Below the pieces are notes generated by a model that saw nothing but the letters and a program-made list of their open reading frames with translations, was not told the DNA's origin and did no database searches. A stretch of DNA of 64,000 bases from Parahoeflea alexandrii (GTDB lineage: Bacteria; Pseudomonadota; Alphaproteobacteria; Rhizobiales; Rhizobiaceae), in assembly GCF_027214025.1 (NCBI RefSeq), contig NZ_JAPWHB010000002.1:496001-560000 (forward strand), written 5' to 3'. Shown piece by piece: positions 10,969 through 18,708 of this stretch (position 1 is the stretch's first letter; every line of letters starts with the position of its first letter). Both the position numbers and the translations under genes were made by a program.

Positions 10969-12057
10969 TCAGCCGGCTCCGCCAACCTCCGACTGAGCCA
11001 CGGCGACCGACTTGAGCACTGCGAAACAGGCTGCTCCCGGCGCGAGCTCCAGTGCCAGCGCGGACCGCCGGGTGATCCGTGCCAGTAACAGGTCGTCCCC
11101 GGCCCTGAGCTGAATGATTGCCCCCGGCCCTTCGCCGAGCCGCACCGCCATCACCGTCGCCGGCAATATGTTGAGCGCCGACAGGCCTTCGGGCCGGGTT
11201 CGCGACAGGATCACGTCCTGCGCCAGGATACGGATCGACAGACGCGCCCCGAGCGACGCGTCGACATGCGGCAGGAACAGCGGCCCCGCCGATGCCTCGA
11301 GCCGTGTCAGGCCATCCTCTGCCTGCGCGGCCACGATAGCCTGCAACGAAGCGCCGGCGGCGCGAATTCCAAGCGCCGGAACGTTTTCCGGATCCGACAG
11401 CACCTCGTGGGCCGGGCCGGACCGGATCACCTGCCCCTTGTCCATCAGCACCAGCGTCGTCGCCAGCCGCGCCACTTCCGCCATCGAGTGGCTGACGTAG
11501 AGAATTGGAATGTCGGTTTCGCCCCTGAGCCGCTCGAGATAGGGCAGGATCTCGGCCTTGCGCTCTTCGTCGAGTGCGGCGAGCGGTTCGTCCATCAGCA
11601 ACAGCCGCGGATTTGCCAGCAGCGCCCGGCCGATCGCCACACGCTGTTTCTCGCCGCCGGACAATCCGCCCGGCCTGCGCTCGAGCAGCCCGTCGATGCC
11701 GAGCATGCCGACAACGTGATCGAAACTCTCTCCGGGGCTGCGCGGCGCGAACCAGCGGCCATAATTGAGGTTTTGCCGTACACTCAGATGCGGGAACAGC
11801 CGCCCCTCCTGGAACACGTAGCCCAGCCGGCGCCGATGCACCGGCACGGAGATCCGGCGCTCAGCATCGAACAGTACTGTCTCGCCAAGCTGAATGCGGC
11901 CCGCATCCGGCCTGATCAGGCCGGCGACGGCGTTGATCACCGAGGTCTTGCCCGACCCCGAGCGGCCGGACAGGGCGGTGACGCCGGCCGGCGCCTGGAA
12001 CGCCACGTCGAGGGAGAAATCGCCGAAGCGATGGGCGAAGCGGACGGTGAGACTCAT
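10969..12057 (-). CDS. modC: Molybdate ABC transporter ATP-binding protein ModC
   Basis: ATPase of the ModABC molybdate importer. The 362-residue product has Walker A GRSGSGKT (about 31-38), signature LSGGEKQRV, Walker B LLLMDEPLAALDEE and switch VSHS, followed by a C-terminal TOBE/molybdate-binding domain (about 290-355) that allows inhibition by intracellular molybdate. The ATG at 12057 gives the family N-terminus MSLTVRF; the reading frame continues upstream only as a shadow inside modB. It overlaps modB by four bases. Confidence 0.96.
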   Translation of the reverse strand: MSLTVRFAHRFGDFSLDVAFQAPAGVTALSGRSGSGKTSVINAVAGLIRPDAGRIQLGETVLFDAERRISVPVHRRRLGYVFQEGRLFPHLSVRQNLNYGRWFAPRSPGESFDHVVGMLGIDGLLERRPGGLSGGEKQRVAIGRALLANPRLLLMDEPLAALDEERKAEILPYLERLRGETDIPILYVSHSMAEVARLATTLVLMDKGQVIRSGPAHEVLSDPENVPALGIRAAGASLQAIVAAQAEDGLTRLEASAGPLFLPHVDASLGARLSIRILAQDVILSRTRPEGLSALNILPATVMAVRLGEGPGAIIQLRAGDDLLLARITRRSALALELAPGAACFAVLKSVAVAQSEVGGAG

Positions 12058-12776
12058 GATCCGGCAATCCTGCGCGCCACGGCCCTGCCGATCCATTCGG
12101 AAAGCAACAGCGCCAGCAGCGCGATCGCCACCGCGATCAGCACCAGCCGCGCCGCCTGGGCATCGCCGCCCGGAACCTGCAGGAAACTGTAGATCGCCGA
12201 GGGCAGCGTCTGCGTCTGGCCCGGGATATTGGAAACGAAGGTGATGGTGGCGCCGAACTCGCCCATCGCCTTGGCAAACGCCAGGATCGCCCCGGCGATC
12301 ACGCCCGGCAGGATCAGCGGCAGGGTGACTGTGGCGAACACCCAGGCCCGCGACGCGCCGAGCGTGGAGGCAGCCTGCTCCAGCTTCGGATCGACCGCCT
12401 CGATGGCGAGCCGGATCGCCCGCACCATCAGCGGAAACGCCATCACTGCAGCCGCCAGTGCGGCTCCGGTCCAGCGGAATGCCAGCACGATCCCGAGATA
12501 CTGGTCGAGCAGCCCGCCCACGAAACCCTTGCGCCCGAAGGTCATGAGCAGGATGTAACCGGTCACCACCGGAGGCAGGATCAGCGGCAGATGCACCAGG
12601 CCGTTCAGCGCCTGCTTGCCCCAGAACTCGTAGCGCGCCAGCACATATGCCACAGCAACGCCGAACGGCAGGCTGACCAGCGTCGCCCAGACCGAAACTT
12701 TGAGCGACAGGGCCACTGCGCGCCATTCGTCCGGCGTAAGGGTGAAAGTCAGGCCTCCCGGCAATCCATCCAGCAT
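12054..12776 (-). CDS. modB: Molybdate ABC transporter permease ModB
   Basis: Integral membrane permease, 240 residues, with about five hydrophobic helices and the cytoplasmic EAA-type loop near TLGASRAWVFATVTLPLILPG (described by its key residues G-A-S and P-L-I-P at about 146-166). It starts four bases after modA ends and overlaps modC by four bases, forming modABC. Length and hydrophobic profile are as usual for ModB. Confidence 0.96.
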   Translation of the reverse strand: MLDGLPGGLTFTLTPDEWRAVALSLKVSVWATLVSLPFGVAVAYVLARYEFWGKQALNGLVHLPLILPPVVTGYILLMTFGRKGFVGGLLDQYLGIVLAFRWTGAALAAAVMAFPLMVRAIRLAIEAVDPKLEQAASTLGASRAWVFATVTLPLILPGVIAGAILAFAKAMGEFGATITFVSNIPGQTQTLPSAIYSFLQVPGGDAQAARLVLIAVAIALLALLLSEWIGRAVARRIAGS

Positions 12777-12780
12777 CCGG

Positions 12781-13563
12781 CTACTTCTTCAAGACTTGGA
12801 ATCCCTGGCCTTCGAAGGCCGCCCGAGCCTTAGCACCGGAGAGATAGATCAGGAAAGCCTCTGCATCCGGCTTGCCGGTTTCCGCCATCACTGCGGCGGG
12901 GTAGATGATGGCCGGATGGCTGCCGGCGGGAAAGGTGCCGACAACGCTCACGCCCGGCTCGGCTGCCGCATCGGTGGCATAGACAATGCCCAGGGGCGCT
13001 TCGCCTGCCGCCACCAGCGCCAGCGCCGCGCGCACATTGTCGGCCTGTGCGACCTTCGGCTCGACCGCATCCCAGACCCCGAGACTGGTCAGCGCCGCCT
13101 TGCCGTAAACCCCCGCAGGCACCGAATCCACCAGCGCCATCGCCAGCCTGTTCTCGCCCAGCATGCCGGCAAGATCGAAACCCGGCGCGATCTGCACCGG
13201 AGCCGCACCGGCGCCATGAGCCACAAGCACAATGCTGTTGCCCAAGAGATCGACGCGCGTCTCCGGCTTGATCAGGCCGTCCTGCTGCAGCGTATCCATC
13301 CAGTTGACGGCCGCCGAGATGAACAGGTCGGCGGGTGCGCCGCCCTGGATTTGCCGGGCCAGCGCCGAGCTGCCCGCATAGGAGACGACGGCGGTGTTGC
13401 CGGTCTCCGCGTTCCAGGCGGTGACGACCTCATCGAGCGCGGTCTTCATGCTGGCCGCGGCAAAAATGGTGATGTCCCCGGCCAACGCCGCGGCAGGAAC
13501 AGCAAGCGCGGCAGTGAACGAAACAGCTGCGGCAAGCGCAAGGCGGCGGGTGATGGCAAACAT
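12781..13563 (-). CDS. modA: Molybdate-binding periplasmic protein ModA
   Basis: Periplasmic solute-binding protein that captures molybdate or tungstate. The 260-residue precursor has a Sec signal peptide (about 1-28, ending AALAG) and the ModA landmarks ITIFAAASMKTALDEV (about 31-46), SYAGSSALARQI (oxyanion-binding serines) and ADLFISA. It is the first gene of the mod transport operon and lies under a ModE-type palindrome at 13583-13606. Confidence 0.96.
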   Translation of the reverse strand: MFAITRRLALAAAVSFTAALAVPAAALAGDITIFAAASMKTALDEVVTAWNAETGNTAVVSYAGSSALARQIQGGAPADLFISAAVNWMDTLQQDGLIKPETRVDLLGNSIVLVAHGAGAAPVQIAPGFDLAGMLGENRLAMALVDSVPAGVYGKAALTSLGVWDAVEPKVAQADNVRAALALVAAGEAPLGIVYATDAAAEPGVSVVGTFPAGSHPAIIYPAAVMAETGKPDAEAFLIYLSGAKARAAFEGQGFQVLKK

Positions 13564-13582
13564 GCGGTCGGTCTCCGGTGAT

Positions 13583-13606
13583 CGTTATGTTTGACAAAAC
13601 ATATCA
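13583..13606. promoter_or_regulatory. ModE-type operator before modA
   Basis: An imperfect dyad centred near 13594 has arms ATGTTT and AAACAT around a four-base spacer, extending to CGTTATGTTT and AAACATATCA. Its AT-rich core and length resemble the E. coli ModE site (CGTTATATT-type arms). It sits 20 bases before the modA ATG, where molybdate-bound ModE would block transcription. Confidence 0.65.
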
Positions 13607-13631
13607 CTGGATTTCGCGCAATTTGCAACCG

Positions 13632-13988
13632 TTATTTCTGAGCGGGAATATCGCTGAGCATCGCAGACAAGGTGGCAATCTGTGGCGCGCCGCGCTCAAG
13701 AACCATGGCTTCAAGGCTGCGGAACTCCGCCAGCACGGCTTCTCCGGCATCGGTCAGGCTGGCGCCGCCGCCTTTCTGTCCGCCGCGGCTGCTCTCCACC
13801 AGCGGCGAAACGAACGCGGCGTTCATGTCCTCCACCAGCATCCAGGCCCGTTTGTAGCTCATCTTCATGCGCCGGCCTGCAGCCGAGATCGAGCCCTCCT
13901 CGGCAATGCCTTGCAGGAGATCGGCCTTGCCGGGCCCCAGGATCAGGCCATTGTCAAAGGTCAGCCGCAGCCGCAGTTTGGGCGCCAT
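13632..13988 (-). CDS. modE: Short ModE-type LysR-like regulator (HTH domain only)
   Basis: A 118-residue protein with the ModE/LysR-type winged helix: LLQGIAEEGSISAAGRRMKMSYKRAW at about 24-49 is the signature helix-turn-helix, followed by the wing with GGQKGGGASLTDAGEAVL. It lacks the C-terminal molbindin domains of E. coli ModE, a common alphaproteobacterial form; molybdate sensing must therefore occur differently or through partner proteins. The ATG at 13988 has GGAGG a short distance upstream; an upstream extension of 28 codons is unlikely to be used. It is co-oriented with modABC, upstream of the probable operator. Confidence 0.85.
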   Translation of the reverse strand: MAPKLRLRLTFDNGLILGPGKADLLQGIAEEGSISAAGRRMKMSYKRAWMLVEDMNAAFVSPLVESSRGGQKGGGASLTDAGEAVLAEFRSLEAMVLERGAPQIATLSAMLSDIPAQK

Positions 13989-14074
13989 AGCATCATCCTC
14001 CCTGGCTCGCCCGAAACATGACGACAAACGCCCGGCAAGACAAGGTCCAAGGCCCCGCTGGCCAGGACGCAAAT

Positions 14075-14102
14075 GCCGGAAGCAGGAGTCCCCGCTTCCG
14101 GC
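14075..14102 (-). terminator. Hairpin downstream of soxF
   Basis: GCCGGAAGC and GCTTCCGGC pair perfectly over 9 bp with a 10-base loop. In the direction of soxF transcription it is followed by ATTTGCG, a short T run. It lies 52 bases beyond the soxF stop codon and probably ends the sox transcript. Confidence 0.5.
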
Positions 14103-14153
14103 CCCGCTTCAGGCGTTGTCGTGTTCACCGCGAATGACTGCGTGACCCGGACC

Positions 14154-15428
14154 CTAGCCGAACATGTCGGCGGTGATGCCGGCATACCAGCCGACCGACT
14201 CTTCAAAGTTGGCCTTACGCAGCGCATCCTCCTCGTTCATCTGGCTGATGAAACCTTGCGTCGAGGCAATCTTGCCGTCGCCGGGCGCGTATTGAGCCCC
14301 GACCTTGATGCTGTCGTCGGTGTCGATCAGGCTCCAGCAGGTGTTGGCGAATTTCGCCGGGAACACCTTCGAGCCCACAAGATCCGCGCGGACATTCATC
14401 GCCGCGACCTTGGCCTGGCTATTGGCAGAGAAGCCCGATTTCGGCATGTCGCCTGCGATGCAGGCATCCCCGATGACGAAAATCGCCTCATCCATTGTCG
14501 AACGCATGCTTGTGGGATCGATCGGGCAGAATCCGCTGTCGTTGGTCAGACCGGCGGCGGAGGCGATGGCGCCGGCCTTCTGCGCCGGGATCACGTTCAT
14601 GAAAGCGCCCTTGAAGGTATCGAGCCCGGTCTCCACCGTGCCGGCCTTGACATCGATGCTCTCTATGCCGCCATGCACGTCCGGCCCGTACCACTCGATC
14701 ATGCCCGGATAGTGCTTTTCCCAGCCTTCCTGGAACACGCCCTGCTTGGAGAATTTCGGCTTCGGGTCGAGGATGATGATCTTCGCATCCGTTAGCCCCT
14801 TGGACTTGAGCACATGCGCCATCATCGAAGCCCGCTCATAGGGGCCGGGCGGGCAGCGGTAGGGATTGGGCGGCGCCACCATCAGGATCTGCTGCCCGTT
14901 CTCGATCGCATCGACACCGGCCTTGAGGATTTTGGTCTGCTCTCCCGCCTTCCAGGCATGCGGCGCTGTCTGGGACAGTTCCTCCGAGTATCCTTCCACC
15001 GAATCCCAGATCAGATCGATGCCTGGCGACACCACCAGCCGGTCGTAGGGGATCGTCGATCCGTCCGCCATCGTCACCGTCTTGGCCGCGCGGTCGACGC
15101 CAGTAGCCCGTCCGGTCACCTTGGTGATGCCGTAGCTCGATTGCAGCGTGTCGTAGCTGTGGGTGATCGATTCGAAGCTGCGAAACCCGCCGACGTAAAG
15201 GTTCGAAAAGAAGCAGGTGGTGAACATCTCCGAATCGTCGATCAGCGTCACGTTGATGGCGCCGTCGGAATCCTTGGCGATGTAGCGTGCAGCCGTGGCG
15301 CCGCCGGCACCGCCGCCGATGACGACAACGCGCGGCTTGTCCTGCGCGCGCAGATAGGTCGGAAGCGTTAGCGCTGCGGCACTCGCGCCTGTGAAAAGTC
15401 CGAATTGGCGTCTTGTCAGGCCTGCCAT
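14154..15428 (-). CDS. soxF: Sulfide dehydrogenase flavoprotein subunit SoxF (FCSD type)
   Basis: A periplasmic FAD protein of the flavocytochrome c sulfide dehydrogenase family, working with the cytochrome SoxE. The 424-residue precursor has a twin-arginine signal (TRRQFGLFTGAS, about 4-15), an FAD-binding VVVIGGGAGGATAARY (about 33-48), and the redox-active cysteines expected of FCSD (TTCFFSNLY near 71 and RCPPGPYERA later). The ATG at 15428 has GGGAGGAT upstream. It is the last gene of the sox run, 28 bases after soxE. It is not required for thiosulfate oxidation in Paracoccus but stimulates it. Confidence 0.92.
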   Translation of the reverse strand: MAGLTRRQFGLFTGASAAALTLPTYLRAQDKPRVVVIGGGAGGATAARYIAKDSDGAINVTLIDDSEMFTTCFFSNLYVGGFRSFESITHSYDTLQSSYGITKVTGRATGVDRAAKTVTMADGSTIPYDRLVVSPGIDLIWDSVEGYSEELSQTAPHAWKAGEQTKILKAGVDAIENGQQILMVAPPNPYRCPPGPYERASMMAHVLKSKGLTDAKIIILDPKPKFSKQGVFQEGWEKHYPGMIEWYGPDVHGGIESIDVKAGTVETGLDTFKGAFMNVIPAQKAGAIASAAGLTNDSGFCPIDPTSMRSTMDEAIFVIGDACIAGDMPKSGFSANSQAKVAAMNVRADLVGSKVFPAKFANTCWSLIDTDDSIKVGAQYAPGDGKIASTQGFISQMNEEDALRKANFEESVGWYAGITADMFG

Positions 15429-15456
15429 GATATCCTCCCGGGTTGCAGGTTTCTCT

Positions 15457-16200
15457 CTATTGCGGATCCAGCGAACTGAAATAGGCCGCCAGCGCCGCAA
15501 TTTCCTCGTTCGAGAGGTTCGCGACGCGCAATTTCATCACATCGTTTGAGCGCACATTGGTGACGTACTCGAACAGTGAAGTAACGAAATAATCTTTTGG
15601 CAATCCGACAATGGACGGAATGCCATCCGCATGGCCGCTGGCCTGGTGACAGGTCACGCATTCGCCGGCCAGATATTCGCCGTACTCCGGGTCACCTTCC
15701 ATCTGCAGCACGATGTCGGCAAAACCGCTGACCGGTCCCGAAGCCGAAACTTGCTCGGGGACGGGATCTGCGGCGGGCGCTTGTCGGGTGGCCGCTTCAA
15801 GCCACGATATCAGCGCCCGCCGGTCATCCTCATCCGGCATGCCGCGAAACGACATCCGGTTGCCCTTGATGAAATCGCGCGGTCTTTCGAGATACTGGCT
15901 GAGCGCATCCGCATCCCAGACAAGACCCGCCTCACCCGCAGCGCGCATGCTCTCGGAGTAACGAAAATCCTCAAGGCTGCCAGCCTTGCGCCCGAACAGT
16001 CCGTCCAGATGCGGCCCCACCCGGTGCTTCGCGCCCGCACCGATCTCGTGGCAGGTCGCACACGGCTTGAACAGCGCTTCCGCCTCGTCCGCCCGCGCCG
16101 GACCGGAGAATCCGGATACGGTCAGAATGCCAATAAAAATGGCAGGCACCAGACTGCACACCATTCCAATGTGCGCGGGGTGCCTGCCAGTTCCATCCAT
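15457..16200 (-). CDS. soxE: Dihaem c-type cytochrome SoxE
   Basis: Periplasmic dihaem cytochrome, electron-accepting partner of SoxF. The 247-residue precursor has a hydrophobic signal segment (about 11-37) and two haem sites, CATCH at 47-51 and CVTCH at 181-185. The start at 16200 is chosen because GAGGAG lies 5-11 bases upstream. The first haem domain is strikingly similar to the N-terminal haem domain of SoxD in this cluster (shared VGP-L--FGR-AGS, GLVWDA, IKG--M-F-G), suggesting duplication. The second domain is FCSD-cytochrome-like. Confidence 0.88.
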   Translation of the reverse strand: MDGTGRHPAHIGMVCSLVPAIFIGILTVSGFSGPARADEAEALFKPCATCHEIGAGAKHRVGPHLDGLFGRKAGSLEDFRYSESMRAAGEAGLVWDADALSQYLERPRDFIKGNRMSFRGMPDEDDRRALISWLEAATRQAPAADPVPEQVSASGPVSGFADIVLQMEGDPEYGEYLAGECVTCHQASGHADGIPSIVGLPKDYFVTSLFEYVTNVRSNDVMKLRVANLSNEEIAALAAYFSSLDPQ

Positions 16201-16238
16201 ACTAGCTCTCCTCAAGGGCGTTTTTCAGCGCTCGGGTG

Positions 16239-17348
16239 TCAATCGATTCCGCCTCCGGAATTCTCATCGCCCTCGCCCTCTGGCGTCACGTCGATGACCT
16301 GGGCACGGGCGGTGATTTTCACCGGGCCCGGCTTGCACTCGGACATGCAGGGCTCGATGCCCTTGGCGTAATGCGGCTCGCTCGCCCGGTCATCCGGAAT
16401 GAAGTTGGCTTCATTCGGCAAATGTACCGAGGCGAAGTTGTCCTTCGACAGTTCGAACTCCTCGTCATCCACGATATCGTTGAGATACATCAGATAGGCC
16501 GTGAGCGCATAGACATCGTCGTCGGAGAGCGAACGGGCATTGCCGAACGGCATCGCTCGGCGAACGTAATCGAACACGGTCGACAGATATGGCCAGTACG
16601 AACCGATCGTCTTTTCCGGACGGTCGTTGCGCAAGGTGTCCTGCCCTCCGGCAAGCACCGGCCAGCGTCCTGCGCCCTCACCGAAATCGCCATGACAGAC
16701 GGCGCAGTTTTCCACGAAGATCGGTTCGCCCTCTGCCACCGTGCCACGGCCTTCCGGCAGGCCGGTTCCATCCGGACGGACATCGATGTCCCAGGCCGCG
16801 ATTTCATCGGGCATAGCCTTGCGGCCCAACCCGAATGCGCCCTGGCTTTTCTCGACAGCCATCTCCGCAGCCGGAGCAGCTTCGACGGCGGCGCCCGCGT
16901 CGGCGGTTTCGACCGGGGTTTTGCCAGTCTCAACAGCCGCCGGAGCCGCCGCCGTCTCCTGGGAGAAGGTTTTCAGATAAGCCAGCACATTGGCGATATC
17001 ATCGTCTTTCTTGAGACCGGCAAAGGCCATCTTGGTGCCTTTGATCATGTCCTTCGGTTTGGCCAGATAGGTGCTCAGCGTCTCTGCGTCCCAGACCAGG
17101 CCACCCTGACCGGCCTCGCTCATGGCATTGGAGTACTTGTACCCCTCAGCCGATCCTGCCGTGCGGCCGAACACGTCATTGAGCTCCGGTCCCACCTTGT
17201 GCTTGGCGCCATCGCCTACGGCGTGGCAGGCCGCGCATTTCTTGAACACTTTCTGGCCGGCGTCAGCGTCGCCATCGGCAAGCGATGGGCTGGCAAAAGC
17301 TGTGAGCGCCAGAACAGCGAGAGCTGCAGACTTAGGAAACTTCAACAT
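16239..17348 (-). CDS. soxD: Sulfane dehydrogenase cytochrome subunit SoxD
   Basis: Dihaem cytochrome subunit of the SoxCD sulfane dehydrogenase, which oxidises the outer sulfur atom bound on SoxY. The 369-residue precursor has a signal peptide (1-25), haem site CAACH at 38-42, an Ala/Pro/Val-rich linker (about 131-170) and haem site CAVCH at 215-219. The ATG at 17348 lies 17 bases inside the end of soxC, so the two genes overlap and are probably coupled. Length is close to Paracoccus SoxD. It ends in a Gly- and Glu-rich tail. Confidence 0.93.
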   Translation of the reverse strand: MLKFPKSAALAVLALTAFASPSLADGDADAGQKVFKKCAACHAVGDGAKHKVGPELNDVFGRTAGSAEGYKYSNAMSEAGQGGLVWDAETLSTYLAKPKDMIKGTKMAFAGLKKDDDIANVLAYLKTFSQETAAAPAAVETGKTPVETADAGAAVEAAPAAEMAVEKSQGAFGLGRKAMPDEIAAWDIDVRPDGTGLPEGRGTVAEGEPIFVENCAVCHGDFGEGAGRWPVLAGGQDTLRNDRPEKTIGSYWPYLSTVFDYVRRAMPFGNARSLSDDDVYALTAYLMYLNDIVDDEEFELSKDNFASVHLPNEANFIPDDRASEPHYAKGIEPCMSECKPGPVKITARAQVIDVTPEGEGDENSGGGID

Positions 17349-18615
17349 TTTCAACCACCCCGTCGTTGTTGACGTGCCATGTCTGGATGCCATTGTTGTG
17401 ATAGATCGAATTCTCGCCACGCGCCGCGCGCAGCTCGTTCTTGGTCGGCTGGACCAGTCCCTGATCGTCAATGGCGCGGGACTGCAGCAAAAGCTCCGAC
17501 CCGTCCCAGTTAATATCGAGGTAGAACCGGTGCAGCGCCTTGGGCAGGCTTGGGCCGTCAAGCCGCGCGGTCTGCCAGGTGCGGCCACCGTCGAGCGTGA
17601 CATCAACGCGCTTGATCGTGCCGTTTCCGGACCAGGCCAGGCCGGTGATCACCAGCGGCCCCTTGCCATGGGTCACCGGTGCCTGCGGGCTCGGGCTGGT
17701 GATGACCGATTTCACGTCCATCACCCAAGTATGGCGCCGCGCCTTACCATTGGCGAGAAGATCGGTGTATTTGGAGGTTTCCTCGCGCTGAGCCCAGGGC
17801 TCGTCGCCCACTTCCAGCCGGCGCAGCCATTTAACCCACATGTTGCCTTCCCAGCCGGGAACGCAGAGCCTGAGCGGATAGCCCTGTTCGGGACGCAACG
17901 CTTCGCCGTTCATCTTGAACGCGACAAGGCAGTCGTCGAGCGCTTTCTCCATCGGGATCGAACGCGTCATCGCCGAGGCGTCGGCGCCTTCGGCCAGGAG
18001 CCATTTGCCGTTGGTCTTCACCCCTGCCTCTTCCAGCAGATAGCGCAGCGGCACCCCGGTATAGACCACGCAATGGATCATGCCGTGGGTGAACTGGCAG
18101 CCGTTGAGCTGCGAGCCGCGCCACTCCATACCGCCATTGGCGGCGCATTCGAGGAAGTACACCCGGTTTTCGCGCGGGAACCGTTTCAGGTCCTCCATAG
18201 TGAACACCAGCGGCGTGTCGACCAGGCCGTTGATCATCAGCCGGTGATCGGCCGGATTGATGATCGCCGTGCCGCCGTGATGCCGTTCGAAACACAGGCC
18301 GTTGGGCGTGATGATGCCGTCAAGCTCGTGCAGCGGCGTGAAATTGATCGACGATACCGGGTCCGCGGTCAGCCACGGCACATTGCGGCGCACGACATTG
18401 GCCTCGAACTCGGACGGCTTGCCGTAGGGCGCCACGTCGACGCCTTCTCCGAGATAACGGTTCCAGTCCTGGATTTCGGTGATCAGCGGATCGCCTGCTG
18501 CCCGCGCCACGCCGGCGCTGGCTGCAACCGCGGCTCCGCCCAGCAGGCCGGCCTTGAGAAAATCGCGCCGTGACGCTGCCTGTTTCGTCCGTTTCGGGTC
18601 GGTGATATCTACCAT
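17332..18615 (-). CDS. soxC: Sulfane dehydrogenase molybdoprotein subunit SoxC
   Basis: SoxC is a sulfite-oxidase-family molybdenum cofactor protein, partner of SoxD. The 427-residue precursor carries a twin-arginine signal (SRRDFLK at 15-21, AxA cleavage near 39), so it is exported folded with its cofactor. The probable molybdenum-ligating cysteine is Cys157 in FLECAANGG. The C-terminal dimerisation domain is complete. With soxCD present, thiosulfate should be oxidised fully to sulfate without sulfur globules. The need for molybdenum gives a reason for the adjacent mod operon. Confidence 0.95.
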   Translation of the reverse strand: MVDITDPKRTKQAASRRDFLKAGLLGGAAVAASAGVARAAGDPLITEIQDWNRYLGEGVDVAPYGKPSEFEANVVRRNVPWLTADPVSSINFTPLHELDGIITPNGLCFERHHGGTAIINPADHRLMINGLVDTPLVFTMEDLKRFPRENRVYFLECAANGGMEWRGSQLNGCQFTHGMIHCVVYTGVPLRYLLEEAGVKTNGKWLLAEGADASAMTRSIPMEKALDDCLVAFKMNGEALRPEQGYPLRLCVPGWEGNMWVKWLRRLEVGDEPWAQREETSKYTDLLANGKARRHTWVMDVKSVITSPSPQAPVTHGKGPLVITGLAWSGNGTIKRVDVTLDGGRTWQTARLDGPSLPKALHRFYLDINWDGSELLLQSRAIDDQGLVQPTKNELRAARGENSIYHNNGIQTWHVNNDGVVENVEVS

Positions 18616-18708
18616 GAAAACCTCCCGCTGCGCATATCCAGCATTTGCATTGTCGTCTCCGTCTTCATAGCCGTGGCTGGGAAACCCGGCTTTCGGTTCA
18701 AATCGGCG

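Noticed and set aside
12058-12726. Upstream extension of modC
   Set aside because: This part is another frame of modB; ModC proteins start at the MSLTVRF methionine.
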